From the NCBI RefSeq assembly GCF_009068765.1, contig NZ_CP035534.1, positions 1,240,001 to 1,304,000 of the forward strand: DNA of 64,000 nt. Direction: 5' to 3'. Source of the stretch: Sulfurimonas hydrogeniphila. GTDB lineage: Bacteria > Campylobacterota > Campylobacteria > Campylobacterales > Sulfurimonadaceae. Within the stretch, counting starts at the first letter, position 1; every line of letters begins with the position of its first letter. The notes below the pieces were generated by a model that made no database searches, was not told the origin of the DNA, and was given only the letters and a program-made list of their open reading frames with translations. Shown one piece after another: positions 1 to 9,836 of the stretch. The position numbers were made by a program, and so were the translations under genes.

Positions 1-1
1 C

Positions 2-673
2 ACGATAGAAAAAATAGATGAAGTGCGCTACATCTCAAACTTTTCAAGCGGAAAAATGGCATCGGCTTTGGCAACGGCACTCTATTTAAAAGGGGCAGAT
101 GTTAATCTCATCGCCACAAAATTTGACCGTGACCTGCCTGTCAATATGCATAAAATAGACGTAGAAGACACACAGGAGATGCTTGAGTATCTTGTCGATT
201 CCATACGCATTGCAAAAAAAGGCAAGCTTTCAAAAGCGACACTCATACGTGACGAGCATATTCATCTTATCCAAAAAAAGCCTTATCTCTTTATGGCAGC
301 GGCGGTGAGTGACTATGTTCCTGAATTTCCTCAAAATACCAAACTTAAAAAAGAGGATTTGGGTGAAAAGTGGGAGTTGCATCTCAAAAAAAATATTGAT
401 ATTTTAAGTACCATCGACAAAGAAGGCATTACAGTCATAGGTTTTAAAGCAGAAATGGACAAAGAAAAAGCCGAAAAAAATGCAAAAAAGATGTTACAGG
501 AGAAAAAACTTGACGCGGTCTGTCTCAATGTTTTACAAAATGCCTCAAGCTTTGGCAGTGACGAAAATGAAATAGACTTTATTACACCACAAAAAAATGT
601 GCACATACCAAAAGCGGACAAATTGCATGTATCTTTTGAAATAATCAAAAATGCAAAAGAGCTGCAAGAATAG
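2..673 (+). CDS. coaBC: Phosphopantothenate-cysteine ligase part of CoaBC, 5' truncated by window edge
   Basis: The reading frame is open from base 2, so this is the 3' part of a longer gene. The first residues seen include VRYISNFSSGKM, the conserved segment at the start of the CoaB (ligase) domain. A later AAAVSDYVPEF segment and a GFKAE segment also fit CoaB, which joins cysteine to 4'-phosphopantothenate in coenzyme A synthesis. Bacterial CoaBC is about 400 residues, so the flavin-dependent decarboxylase half lies before the window. The stop is followed directly by uppS, suggesting an operon. The family call is secure; whether the upstream CoaC domain is present cannot be seen. Confidence 0.93.
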   Translation, partial: TIEKIDEVRYISNFSSGKMASALATALYLKGADVNLIATKFDRDLPVNMHKIDVEDTQEMLEYLVDSIRIAKKGKLSKATLIRDEHIHLIQKKPYLFMAAAVSDYVPEFPQNTKLKKEDLGEKWELHLKKNIDILSTIDKEGITVIGFKAEMDKEKAEKNAKKMLQEKKLDAVCLNVLQNASSFGSDENEIDFITPQKNVHIPKADKLHVSFEIIKNAKELQE

Positions 674-1354
674 ATGATGAACAAGGCCAGACATATAGCC
701 ATCATAATGGACGGAAATGGACGATGGGCAGAGCAACAGGGCAAAAAAAGAGTCAAAGGGCATGAAGCAGGTGCAAAAGTCGTCAAAGCAATCACAACCT
801 ATTGTTCAAATGATGAAGATATAGAACGCCTGACACTTTATGCCTTTTCAACGGAAAACTGGAAAAGACCACGTCTCGAAGTTGAGTTTTTAATGAAACT
901 TTTGGAAAAATATCTCAAAGACGAATTGCCCTCTTACTTACAGAACAATGTCAGATTTGAAGCTATCGGTGACATTCGTGCTTTTTCAAAATCACTGCAA
1001 AAAACCATACAGACGGTAGAAGAAAAAACGGCGCATTGTGACGGATTGGTGCAGAGTCTCGCCCTGAACTACGGTGCACAGGATGAGATTCTTCGTGCTA
1101 TAAATTCTTTAAAAAAACAGGATGAGAACATCACACTGGAGATGCTTAACAATGCACTTGACTGCAAAGTAGCCGTAGATATACTCATTCGTACCGGAGG
1201 AGACAAGCGGCTTTCAAACTTTCTGCTTTGGCAGTCGGCATATGCAGAGCTTTTTTTTACAGATACGCTCTGGCCGGACTTTACATGTAAAGAATTAGAA
1301 AAAATTCTACAAAAATTTACAAAAATTGAAAGACGATTTGGTGGTTTAAAATGA
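674..1354 (+). CDS. uppS: Undecaprenyl diphosphate synthase (cis-prenyltransferase)
   Basis: A 226-residue protein. It condenses isopentenyl diphosphate with farnesyl diphosphate to give the C55 lipid carrier used for peptidoglycan and surface polysaccharides. The family signature HIAIIMDGNGRWA is at residues 7-19, with the catalytic Asp at 13, and FSTENW and the C-terminal RTGGD...LSNFLLWQSAYAE block are present. Length is normal for the family. It begins immediately after the coaBC stop and overlaps the following prepilin peptidase gene by four bases (ATGA), so the genes are probably co-translated. Two adjacent ATG codons make the exact first residue uncertain by one. Confidence 0.96.
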   Translation: MMNKARHIAIIMDGNGRWAEQQGKKRVKGHEAGAKVVKAITTYCSNDEDIERLTLYAFSTENWKRPRLEVEFLMKLLEKYLKDELPSYLQNNVRFEAIGDIRAFSKSLQKTIQTVEEKTAHCDGLVQSLALNYGAQDEILRAINSLKKQDENITLEMLNNALDCKVAVDILIRTGGDKRLSNFLLWQSAYAELFFTDTLWPDFTCKELEKILQKFTKIERRFGGLK

Positions 1355-2169
1355 TGGAACTTGGCATAGCTTTTATACTCGGTATACTTTTTGGTTCTTT
1401 TTTAAATGTTGTCATTCTTCGCATACCAAAGGGAGAAAGCGTTGTTTTTGATGCGTCACACTGCCCTGCATGCAATGAAAAGCTCAAACCCTGGCATAAC
1501 ATTCCGCTTTTTTCATGGATTTTTCTAGCAGGAAAATGTGCCTACTGCAAATCACATATTTCTGTGCAGTACCCGCTTATAGAACTTCTCTCAGGTTTTA
1601 TTTTTGTCATTCTTGCCAATAAATTCGGACTGAATCTACCGGCATTTTTCATAGCTTTGAGTTTTTTGATGCTTTTAGCGCTTTCGGTTATAGATTTCAG
1701 ATACAAAATGGTACCCGATTCACTCAACCTCTTGGCTATTTTCTTTGCCATACTCGGCGCATGGAGTATTCAAGGTTTTGTTCTTAACCTGGAAAACGCC
1801 CTCCTTTTTGCCGGTGGTTTTACACTCCTGCGTTTTACTCTTTCTTATTACTTAACATCATCTGTATTTAGAGCCGGACTAAAAACGAAAACATCCTGGA
1901 ACAGGCACTATGACAGAACACCTTTTATAGAAGCTATGGGAGAAGGCGACATTATGGTAGCGGCTGCAATGGGCGCACTTTTGGGAGTCAAACTTGGTCT
2001 TGTTGCCATTTTTCTCTCAGCCCTCTTGGCTTTGCCGGTTATGCTCTTGCTTCTTAACAAATCAAAAGAGGAACAACGCGTCCCCTTTGTGCCTTTTTTG
2101 GCACTTGCAACTTTCATAGTCTATGTGTATGATTCTCAAATACTCAGATACATCGAGGCAAACTACTAA
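1351..2169 (+). CDS. Prepilin peptidase (type IV leader peptidase, A24 family)
   Basis: A 272-residue polytopic inner-membrane aspartic protease that cleaves and N-methylates type IV prepilin-like or type II secretion pseudopilin precursors. The N-terminal cytoplasmic loop carries two Cys pairs (C38/C41 and C63/C66), typical of the methylase/zinc part. The two catalytic aspartates are visible at D115 (in IDFRYKMVPD) and D200 (in GEGD). Several hydrophobic helices follow. The start overlaps the uppS stop by four bases and the stop overlaps the next gene by one base (TAATG). No pilin substrate gene is in the window. Confidence 0.94.
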   Translation: MMELGIAFILGILFGSFLNVVILRIPKGESVVFDASHCPACNEKLKPWHNIPLFSWIFLAGKCAYCKSHISVQYPLIELLSGFIFVILANKFGLNLPAFFIALSFLMLLALSVIDFRYKMVPDSLNLLAIFFAILGAWSIQGFVLNLENALLFAGGFTLLRFTLSYYLTSSVFRAGLKTKTSWNRHYDRTPFIEAMGEGDIMVAAAMGALLGVKLGLVAIFLSALLALPVMLLLLNKSKEEQRVPFVPFLALATFIVYVYDSQILRYIEANY

Positions 2170-3188
2170 TGCTGAGATTAAAAAAATATATACTGAGTAA
2201 CTTTTCTGCTCTTTTTATGTCCATATTTTTGCCATTGTTTGTCATAGCATCGGTAATATTTTTAATTAAACTCTCTACCTATACGGCTGTTATTCAACTG
2301 ACTATTTTGGAAATGGGCAAACTGTATCTTTTCATACTGCCTGAAATTCTTTTTTATACGCTGCCTATTACATTTTTTGTCGCAGCAACACTTTCTTTGT
2401 TTAAACTCTCAAATGACAATGAAATAATCGTTATTTTTTCACTTGGCATTGCACCGGGTTTTATCATCAGAACCTTTTTCAAACCTGCTTTCATATTAAG
2501 TCTGCTGCTGGCATTTAACTTCCTGGTTGTTGCACCCCATACGACTACTTTGTCAAAAAACTTCCTCTCCTATAAAAAGAGTGAAGCAAAATTCAATCTT
2601 GCAGCAAGTGAATTTGGAAACAGTTTTGGGGACTGGCTTTTATACATCGGAGCAAAAAACGAAGACGGTACCTTTTCCAAGGTATTTTTGTTTAACAAAA
2701 AACAGGAAGAAGAGATACTCATTGCTGCAAAAAAAGCCAAAGTTATTAACGATTCGGGAATTTTACGTCTTCAGTTAATGGATGGAGAAGGTTACAGTTA
2801 TTCAAAAGAAAAATTTTCTCAGATAAATTTCCAAGAGATGCTTATCAACGATACGCTCAAAGCAGACTTGACCACCTATGAACAACCCTTGCAGTACTGG
2901 CTCTCAAAAGAGAATGCCGGGAGAAAAAAACATATCTTCATTAAAGATACCTTGCTGAGTCTCTTTCCGATGATAACACTTTTTTTAATCGCAAGCATCG
3001 GTATAGTTCAGGTAAGACATCAGAAGTCTAAAGTCTATTTATATCTCTTTGTAAGCATAGTTTTATTTTATGGAATGACAATAGGTTTGGAAAAAATGTT
3101 TCAATACTATACGATTCCTGTTGTTGCACTTTCATGGCTGATAATAACATATGCCATCTATAGAAAAACCATCGTCAATAAGTTTTAA
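2169..3188 (+). CDS. LptF/LptG family lipopolysaccharide export permease
   Basis: A 339-residue membrane protein of the YjgP/YjgQ (LptF/LptG) family, the inner-membrane permease half of the ABC machine that pulls lipopolysaccharide out of the membrane. It shows the family layout: an N-terminal block of transmembrane helices starting KKYILSNFSALF, a central periplasmic beta-rich region (about residues 130-240), and a C-terminal set of helices. I cannot tell LptF from LptG with confidence. It overlaps the prepilin peptidase stop by one base and is followed five bases later by truA, in an apparent operon. Confidence 0.88.
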   Translation: MLRLKKYILSNFSALFMSIFLPLFVIASVIFLIKLSTYTAVIQLTILEMGKLYLFILPEILFYTLPITFFVAATLSLFKLSNDNEIIVIFSLGIAPGFIIRTFFKPAFILSLLLAFNFLVVAPHTTTLSKNFLSYKKSEAKFNLAASEFGNSFGDWLLYIGAKNEDGTFSKVFLFNKKQEEEILIAAKKAKVINDSGILRLQLMDGEGYSYSKEKFSQINFQEMLINDTLKADLTTYEQPLQYWLSKENAGRKKHIFIKDTLLSLFPMITLFLIASIGIVQVRHQKSKVYLYLFVSIVLFYGMTIGLEKMFQYYTIPVVALSWLIITYAIYRKTIVNKF

Positions 3189-3193
3189 TTCAC

Positions 3194-3904
3194 ATGAGAG
3201 CAGCATTGCATTTAGCCTATAACGGCACTCATTTTTTTGGTTCTCAAACACAAAAAGAGACATCTGATACAGTCCTTGGTGAGCTTGAAAATGTTTTGAA
3301 AAAACTGGGAATTGAGCAGAAAGTCGTGGCAAGCGGGCGAACTGACAAAGGCGTCCATGCTACTATGCAGGTCTGTCATATAGATTTACCGCCCTACTGG
3401 GATGATATGGAAAAACTCAAAAAAGTTCTCAATAAAATGCTCTGTGATGCTTTACATGTAAAAAGAATCATACATGTAAAGGATGATTTTCATGCACGAT
3501 ACAGTGCAAAAAAAAGAAGCTACCGTTACATCATTAAAACAAAACAGAAAAATCCTTTTGAAAGTGATTTTGTTACTTTTTTAGAGGATGTAAACCTGCA
3601 ACAGATACAGCAAAACATCGCTCTTTTTGTCGGAGAGCATGATTTCAGACAGTTTATGAAAACAGGCAGTGACGTAAAATCTACTACAAGAATTATATAC
3701 AGAGCTTTTGCCTATCAGTACAAAGGCTACATTGTTTTATACTTTGAGGCCAACGGATTTTTGCGCAGCCAGATCAGACTGATGGTCGGTGCACTTTTGA
3801 CACTCCCTAAAGATGCAATACAAGCACAGCTCAACTGCACCCAAAAGTACAAAATCAAACCGGCACCTCCAAACGGGCTTTATCTTGCAAAAATCAAATA
3901 CTAG
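3194..3904 (+). CDS. truA: tRNA pseudouridine(38-40) synthase TruA
   Basis: A 236-residue enzyme that isomerises uridines 38-40 in the tRNA anticodon arm. The active-site motif GRTDKGVHA is visible with the catalytic Asp at residue 51, preceded by the typical N-terminal AYNGTHFFGSQTQ segment. The later GFLRSQIRLMVGALL segment matches the conserved C-terminal part of the family. It is the last gene of the plus-strand run from coaBC. Its 3' end overlaps by four bases the 3' end of the convergent RND transporter gene. Confidence 0.96.
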   Translation: MRAALHLAYNGTHFFGSQTQKETSDTVLGELENVLKKLGIEQKVVASGRTDKGVHATMQVCHIDLPPYWDDMEKLKKVLNKMLCDALHVKRIIHVKDDFHARYSAKKRSYRYIIKTKQKNPFESDFVTFLEDVNLQQIQQNIALFVGEHDFRQFMKTGSDVKSTTRIIYRAFAYQYKGYIVLYFEANGFLRSQIRLMVGALLTLPKDAIQAQLNCTQKYKIKPAPPNGLYLAKIKY

Positions 3905-6900
3905 ACTTCCTTCGGTTTCACGCTCCAGATAAATACAAGCGGTATAAACAGCAGAGTCAAAAAGGTACCTACAATCAAACCGCCAATTGCTACCGTTCCA
4001 AGCGGTGCCAAACGCTCCAACCCAATGGCAGATCCAAGCGCGACAGGCAGCATACCGGCAGAAGTTGCAAACGCTGTCATAAGAACAGGCCGCGTTCGTA
4101 TCTTGATACTCTCAACCATTGCTTCAAAAGTACTGTATCCTTCTTTCATCTTTTCGAGTGCAAAATGGATTAGAAGGATCGCATTGTTGACGATAATACC
4201 ACTCAAGAGGATAAATCCCATCATTGCCGGCATAGAGGTATGGTAGTGCATAAGAAGCATCATCCACGAAGCCCCTATAATGGTAAGCGGTATCGAAAAG
4301 ACTATCATCATTGAAATTTTTACAGAGTTGAACATGGCGATGAGGGTAAAAAGTATCAATATAACTGCAAAACCAATGGCCCCTACCATTCTTCCTGCAG
4401 AGTTTTTAAACTGTTTTATATCTCCCGTCTGCTCCATTGTCACACCATCGGGCAATACTTTACCCGCAAAGGCTTTATCAAAGTTTGCCATTATATGAGA
4501 AATTGCCGCCTTTTCCCGAAAACCGTACACATTCAGAGTATATTGCAATCCTTCTCTTGTAATCAGAGACGGCTCCTGCACCATTGTGATCTTTACCATA
4601 TCACGCAAAGGTATTTTTCCTCTTTTTGTCGTAACAAGATAGTCTTTAATTTCTTCAATACTTTCTCTCTTTTTCTTGTCTACCCATACTCTTATGCCAA
4701 AATCCGCACTGTTTTGCAGATAAAATGAAGCTGCTTTTGCCCCGCGTACAAAGAGTTGGAGTTGTTTGGCTATCTCTTCGTTGCTTAAACCGTAATAGGC
4801 GGCTTTTTTCTCGTCTATACTGAATTCATAAACTCTTTTGCTCGCAAGCCAGGTTCTTGAAACACTGACGACCCCGCCTGTATGTTGCATTGCATCCGCA
4901 ACAATGTCACCGGCCTTTTGCAGTTTTGTCACATCATCGCTGTAGAGTGTTACATCAATATTTGCACGAAGACTCGCAATCGCTGTTGCACCATAATCTA
5001 CAACATCCACACTGTTTACATTTTTTATTTTATTCAGTGCTTCACGCAGTTTGCGTTCTATCTGCCAGATACTCTCTTTTCTTTTGTATCTGTCTACATA
5101 GGTTGCCGATATGCTGATGTGGTCTATAGAACTGCCGCTTCCTATACTCATAACACCCGCTTCACTTCCAATGGCACTTGAGAGATACAAAAGTTCTCCC
5201 TGTTTTGTTATGATTTTGTTTGCCTCTTCTACTACTTTTTTACTCGCTTCTATAGGCAGATTCGGATCCACTGTGATGCTGATTCTTACTCCTCCTGTAT
5301 CCATAGGCGGCATCAGTTCCTGTCCGACAGTTGGCATAACACCTTTGACACTTGTAAAAAAGAGCAGAAAAAGTACCGCCACATACAACAATGCAATGCT
5401 TTTTTTCTTTGCACCCAAAGAGACGGCACGCACAAAAAAATCGGCGATTGCACTGCTGAATCCTCCTGTGATTTTTTCAAAAAAAGCTTCGCTCTTTAAA
5501 ACAAAAGGAGATTTGATGGTAAGAATTTTCAGTGACAGCAAAGGAACTGCCGTTATAGATATAACATATGAAGCTGCCAGTGCCAAAAGCAGTGTTGCTA
5601 CAAGCGGTTGGAAAATTGTCTGCGGATATCCTCCTACAAAAAGCATAGGAGAGAGGGCTATCATCGTTGTGATCGTTCCACTCAAATCTGCAAACATAAT
5701 CTCTTTGGTTCCGTTATAGACAGCTTTGTGTATCTCATCATGGAGTTCTCTGTAATGCCTTTCAATGTTTTCCATCACGACTACAGCATCATCCAAAAGA
5801 AGTCCCAGTGCCAATATAATGGCGGTAAGCGTGACAACATTAAACTCTATATCCATAATCCACATAAGGGCTATAGTGGTAGCATAAACAAGTGGAATGG
5901 TAACCAAAACAACCAAAACCTGACGAAAAGATGCCAAAAAGAAAAAAACAACAAGCGTCGACATAATGATGGCATCGCGCAAAGATTCAAACATATTGTT
6001 TGTACTTTGCACTATAGTGTCTTTTTGCGTATCGGTAATTACAAAAGAGAGATTTTTATATTTGTTTTGCAGTTTTTGTATCTCTTTCTCTACTCGTGCG
6101 ATTGTTCTTATTACATCAGCATTACCGGTTCTCTGTACAGCAATGGCGATAGCATTTTTTGAATTTCCATAGTATTCGGCACTGTTGTCATAATGTCCAA
6201 AATAGATTTTTGCGATATCTTGCAGTTGTATCTCTTTGGTAATACTGACTTTTTTCAGCTTGGCTACAGTATCACGTTTTCCATGGGCCCGCAAAAGATA
6301 TCTTTTGTCTTTTCCTGTAATAAATCCAATAGCAAAGTCATTATCATTTGCCCGTAATTTGGCAACAACCAGGGCTATATCAAGATTGTAGCGCTCAAGT
6401 TTTTCTTTATCGACGATAACCTCTATCTCTTTTTCATAGCCGCCAAATACATCCACATTGGCAACACCCTGTACTTTAATAAGCTTATGCTTTATCTGTG
6501 TTTGCACAATTTGCCTGATATCTTCCAAAGAGGCATTTCCCTCTTTTGCACTGACTGCATATGTCACTATCGGGGCAGTTGCTTCTGTTATTTTTATAAT
6601 CTGGGGATTTAAAATGGATGCAGGCAGTTTGGCCCTGATTTTATCAAGCGCATTGGAGACATCACTTGTAGCACTGTCAATATTTTTTGTATACTCAAAC
6701 TCGGCAGAAATCACACTCACTTCATCAATGGTTGTTGAGTAAACTCTTCTTATTTTGTCCAGTGTATACAGCTCCTCTTCCACAGGAATGGAAACATTCG
6801 CCGCCAAACCTTTCGCTGATTCTCCCGGTTCTACAATTACCACAGCTACAGTTGGATAATTGGAATCCGGAAAAAGTTTTCTGTCTATTTTGTTGTACCC

Positions 6901-6993
6901 GACAAGGCCCAAAAATAAAAACAGTGCCAAAAATGAAATAATAAAATAGGGTCTTGAAAGTAAAAAATCCACTATGGAAAAACTATTTTTCAT
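3901..6993 (-). CDS. RND-family efflux pump inner-membrane subunit (AcrB-like)
   Basis: A 1030-residue resistance-nodulation-division transporter. It shows the family's internal duplication: one N-terminal helix, a large periplasmic loop, six helices, then the pattern repeated. The LLLDDAVVVMENIERH stretch near residue 400 contains the paired aspartates of the proton relay. It works as a homotrimer that exports substrates using the proton gradient, docking to the adaptor and outer-membrane channel encoded just upstream. The start overlaps the adaptor stop by 11 bases, so this is the last gene of a three-gene operon (TolC-like, adaptor, RND). The substrate cannot be told from sequence; the form looks more like a drug/organic-compound (HAE) pump than a metal pump. 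Confidence 0.95.
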   Translation of the reverse strand: MKNSFSIVDFLLSRPYFIISFLALFLFLGLVGYNKIDRKLFPDSNYPTVAVVIVEPGESAKGLAANVSIPVEEELYTLDKIRRVYSTTIDEVSVISAEFEYTKNIDSATSDVSNALDKIRAKLPASILNPQIIKITEATAPIVTYAVSAKEGNASLEDIRQIVQTQIKHKLIKVQGVANVDVFGGYEKEIEVIVDKEKLERYNLDIALVVAKLRANDNDFAIGFITGKDKRYLLRAHGKRDTVAKLKKVSITKEIQLQDIAKIYFGHYDNSAEYYGNSKNAIAIAVQRTGNADVIRTIARVEKEIQKLQNKYKNLSFVITDTQKDTIVQSTNNMFESLRDAIIMSTLVVFFFLASFRQVLVVLVTIPLVYATTIALMWIMDIEFNVVTLTAIILALGLLLDDAVVVMENIERHYRELHDEIHKAVYNGTKEIMFADLSGTITTMIALSPMLFVGGYPQTIFQPLVATLLLALAASYVISITAVPLLSLKILTIKSPFVLKSEAFFEKITGGFSSAIADFFVRAVSLGAKKKSIALLYVAVLFLLFFTSVKGVMPTVGQELMPPMDTGGVRISITVDPNLPIEASKKVVEEANKIITKQGELLYLSSAIGSEAGVMSIGSGSSIDHISISATYVDRYKRKESIWQIERKLREALNKIKNVNSVDVVDYGATAIASLRANIDVTLYSDDVTKLQKAGDIVADAMQHTGGVVSVSRTWLASKRVYEFSIDEKKAAYYGLSNEEIAKQLQLFVRGAKAASFYLQNSADFGIRVWVDKKKRESIEEIKDYLVTTKRGKIPLRDMVKITMVQEPSLITREGLQYTLNVYGFREKAAISHIMANFDKAFAGKVLPDGVTMEQTGDIKQFKNSAGRMVGAIGFAVILILFTLIAMFNSVKISMMIVFSIPLTIIGASWMMLLMHYHTSMPAMMGFILLSGIIVNNAILLIHFALEKMKEGYSTFEAMVESIKIRTRPVLMTAFATSAGMLPVALGSAIGLERLAPLGTVAIGGLIVGTFLTLLFIPLVFIWSVKPKEV

Positions 6994-8056
6994 GCGTCTG
7001 CGCCTTGTCGATTATTATCTTTCCATAGGCTGGAAGCATAGAAAGTTTTGCTTCAGAACCCAGAGCCACTCTATACTTTGGACATGGAGATATGACAGCC
7101 GCTCTGTTGTCTTCCAAAAGCAGGTCAACGGCAAGTTTTGAAAATTTGCCTTCTTTGTATTGCATTACATATACACCCTCTTGTGTATGCAAAAGTGCAT
7201 TTAAAGGAACACTGCATCCCTTTGCATTTGCAATTTCAACGTTGATATGAACAAAAGATTTGTTTGCAAAATCTATGCGTTTTTGCAGTGTGACTTCGGC
7301 AACGAGCAGAGCATTTTTTGCATCATCATAAATCTTGCTGACTCTTCCTATCAAGCTTTTTTGCAGGTAAACCTTTTGTCCTTTGGCTATTGGTATCTGA
7401 TTTTGGGAAAAAGAAAAAGTCAGCTTTTGCTTCTGTGTATTGAGTGTGACAACAGGTTTTCCTGCCGGAGCGATGGACCCTTCATCCAGGAGTTTAGAGC
7501 CGATAACACCGTCAAAAGGGGCTACAAGATTCAGGTAATTCAACTGTACCTTTGTTTGTGTTATTTTTGCCTCCGTCGATTTGACAGCTGAACGTTTTGT
7601 CTGATACTTTGCATTCGAAGCATCAAGTATCTCTTTGGAAACAGCTTCGATTGCATAAAGCTTTTTATTTCTTTGCAAAATATCCTGAGCATTTTTTAAA
7701 TCAAGCATAAATGCTTTTTTCTGTGCTTTGAGTGATGCAAGATTTGCTAAAATATCCTTATCATCAAGCGTCACCAAAAGTTCCCCTTTTTTTACTTTGT
7801 CATTTTCATGCACATATATTTTTTTGATATTTGCTGTAAATTTTGAAGCGATATCTGCCTGCTTCAAAGAAAACACCTCTGCCAGAAATTCTCTTTTACG
7901 AGAAACATTTTTTTCCTTTGCTACAGTAGTCTCCACACTTTTACTATACTCTTTTGCTGCAGGCAAAGCAGCCACATGCTCTTTTTGTTTTTTCAAAAAA
8001 ATTCCTGCGCCTGCTATTACAATAACACCAAAAACAATCAATACAGTTTTTTTCAT
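6983..8056 (-). CDS. RND efflux periplasmic adaptor (membrane fusion protein)
   Basis: A 357-residue adaptor. It has an N-terminal hydrophobic anchor or signal (residues 5-20), then the lipoyl-like segment with IKKIYVHENDKVKKGELLVTL. A helical hairpin rich in Lys/Glu/Gln follows, then the second lipoyl half with LVAPFDGVIGSKLLDEGS, and a beta-barrel domain. It links the inner-membrane pump to the outer-membrane channel in the periplasm. It starts directly after the TolC-like gene stop and overlaps the RND gene by 11 bases. Confidence 0.93.
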   Translation of the reverse strand: MKKTVLIVFGVIVIAGAGIFLKKQKEHVAALPAAKEYSKSVETTVAKEKNVSRKREFLAEVFSLKQADIASKFTANIKKIYVHENDKVKKGELLVTLDDKDILANLASLKAQKKAFMLDLKNAQDILQRNKKLYAIEAVSKEILDASNAKYQTKRSAVKSTEAKITQTKVQLNYLNLVAPFDGVIGSKLLDEGSIAPAGKPVVTLNTQKQKLTFSFSQNQIPIAKGQKVYLQKSLIGRVSKIYDDAKNALLVAEVTLQKRIDFANKSFVHINVEIANAKGCSVPLNALLHTQEGVYVMQYKEGKFSKLAVDLLLEDNRAAVISPCPKYRVALGSEAKLSMLPAYGKIIIDKAQTHEK

Positions 8057-9391
8057 CTACTTCACTTCCTTTTCTAAAAGATATTCTTTATAGTATTTCG
8101 CCTTTTGATACCCGTATTTTGCTTCTGTCATTTGGGCATAGACCAGCTCTTTTTTTGCCTGTGTATCCAACAAATCCACAAGAGAAAGCGCATTGTTTTC
8201 ATACTTGATTTGTTGGGCTTTTTCTATCTCCTGCAAAAGTTCATACTGACTTTGCAAAGCTGTATAGTCTGCCTGTGCGATTTCTATTTTGGAATTTGCA
8301 ATTTTTAAATTTTTTTCCAACTCCAACCGTGTTATGCTTTTGTCTATTTTTGACTGCATCAGAGCAATCTTTTCTTTGGCTACATCTGCACTTTTTGCTC
8401 CGAAATCATAAAGGTTCCACTGCAGGTGCAAACCTATCTGCCATACATTTTCACTGTTAAAGTCATTTTTGTTTAAATATGTCACACCTGTCTGAGCAAA
8501 AGTATTTGTCGTTGCATTGGGTCCCATACTGTAGCCGTAATATGCACTGAAATCCACCTTTGGATAGTACAGTGCCTCTGCGGTACGAACTCTTTTTTGT
8601 GCTATATTGCTTTTTAGTGCAGCAATTTTTAATCGGCTTAAGCTTTTAAGGTCCGGTTCGCCCTCTTGCAATCCCTCAAAAGTGACACTGACCTCTTCTG
8701 CTTTGTCAAATTTGTCCGAGGCAATCATTTGCGAAAGAGAAGCTTTTAAAATTGCTATATTTGAGGTTATCTTATTTTTATTTGCCACTGCTTCCACATA
8801 GGCATTTTTTGCCTCCAGCATGTCAAGTTTTGATTTTCCTCCAAGCTTATATGCTTTTTGTATATACATGTAAAGACTCTTTTTTGCCTCTATATACTTT
8901 TTTTGTGCTTTGAGCTGCTCCTGCAGTGATAAAAGAGAGAGATAAATATTTTCTACATTGTAAATGAGCTCTGCTTTTGCAAGTTTTATTTTAAAAAGAC
9001 TGTTTTTATATGCCAAATCCGATATTTTATAGCTGTTTTGTTTGGCAAATCCGTCAAAAAGCGTCACATTGTAAGAGATACCCGTAGAGACCAAATCATT
9101 TGTTGTTGGCATCTCATAGGCACCTGTTGGAGAAGAAACGATTTGCATTGGTGTTAACGGCACCAGTGTTCGTGCATTGTTGTAATGGTCATAATTGAGT
9201 GTAGCATCAAATCGACCAAGGTTCTGTGCCTGCTTTATACGCCTGCTTTTTTGTGAAACCTCTTTATCCAAAAAGATTTTTTTCAAAGAGTTATTGTGCT
9301 GTAATGCCTCATCTATTGTCTCCTGCAGACTCATCGCTTGCAGCGAAAGAGGCAAAAGAAAACCTAAAACCAGTTTTTGTATCATGTTCAT
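8057..9391 (-). CDS. TolC-like outer-membrane efflux channel
   Basis: A 444-residue protein with a cleavable signal peptide (two possible ATG starts, residues 1 and 3; hydrophobic core LVLGFLLPLSLQA). It has the two-fold repeated helical layout of the outer-membrane efflux protein family, with long Ala/Lys/Leu-rich coiled coils and short beta segments. Trimers form the outer-membrane barrel and periplasmic tunnel. It is the promoter-proximal gene of the efflux operon; the 127 bases before it separate it from the divergent rubredoxin gene and should hold both promoters. Confidence 0.92.
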   Translation of the reverse strand: MNMIQKLVLGFLLPLSLQAMSLQETIDEALQHNNSLKKIFLDKEVSQKSRRIKQAQNLGRFDATLNYDHYNNARTLVPLTPMQIVSSPTGAYEMPTTNDLVSTGISYNVTLFDGFAKQNSYKISDLAYKNSLFKIKLAKAELIYNVENIYLSLLSLQEQLKAQKKYIEAKKSLYMYIQKAYKLGGKSKLDMLEAKNAYVEAVANKNKITSNIAILKASLSQMIASDKFDKAEEVSVTFEGLQEGEPDLKSLSRLKIAALKSNIAQKRVRTAEALYYPKVDFSAYYGYSMGPNATTNTFAQTGVTYLNKNDFNSENVWQIGLHLQWNLYDFGAKSADVAKEKIALMQSKIDKSITRLELEKNLKIANSKIEIAQADYTALQSQYELLQEIEKAQQIKYENNALSLVDLLDTQAKKELVYAQMTEAKYGYQKAKYYKEYLLEKEVK

Positions 9392-9465
9392 CCAGACCTT
9401 GTAAAAAATATAGCTAATTCTAACACTTTCGTATTAACTCATTGTTAAGAGGACATAATTCTGTA

Positions 9466-9492
9466 TTGACTCTTTTTATGATATGATATAAC
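9466..9492 (+). promoter_or_regulatory. Candidate sigma-70 promoter of the rubredoxin gene
   Basis: TTGACT at 9466-9471 and TATAAC at 9487-9492 resemble -35 and -10 boxes, with a 15-base spacer (slightly short). They lie 27 bases ahead of the rubredoxin ATG. The region is AT-rich, so a chance match is possible. Confidence 0.4.
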
Positions 9493-9518
9493 TGATTTTT
9501 ATATATGAAGGATATTTC

Positions 9519-9686
9519 ATGCAAAAATACAGATGTACCGTATGTGATTATATTTATGATCCTGAAGCGGGTGATGAAGAGAATGGCATACCTGCAGGCA
9601 CACCCTTCGAAAATTTGCCTGAGGATTGGGTATGTCCGGAATGCGGCGAACCCAAAGATGTTTTTGAACCTTTGGAAGATGAATAA
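9519..9686 (+). CDS. Rubredoxin
   Basis: A 55-residue small iron protein with the classic two CxxC-type knuckles: C6/C9 ([10 protein letters not shown]) and C39/C42 (WVCPECG). The conserved acidic and Gly/Pro-rich loop lies between them. The four cysteines bind a single iron for one-electron transfer in the cytoplasm. Possible partners are oxygen- or superoxide-detoxifying enzymes; a superoxide reductase is encoded at 19.5 kb in this window. An AAGGA-like ribosome-binding site precedes the ATG. It stands alone, divergent from the efflux operon. Confidence 0.95.
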   Translation: MQKYRCTVCDYIYDPEAGDEENGIPAGTPFENLPEDWVCPECGEPKDVFEPLEDE

Positions 9687-9836
9687 TCTCCTTGTTACAA
9701 ATATCTATGCAGCACATAACAGGAATGATGCATCCAATGTCATAAAATTGCCAAAAAGAAATTGAATTTCAAGAGTAAATTTATGCTTTTCTTGCTACAC
9801 TTATAAAAATTATAAATATTTCAAAAGAGAAAACAA

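Noticed and set aside
5111-5719. A 202-codon open frame on the plus strand inside the RND gene
   Set aside because: It is antisense to a strongly supported transporter gene and its product has no family features; other long antisense frames there were dropped for the same reason.
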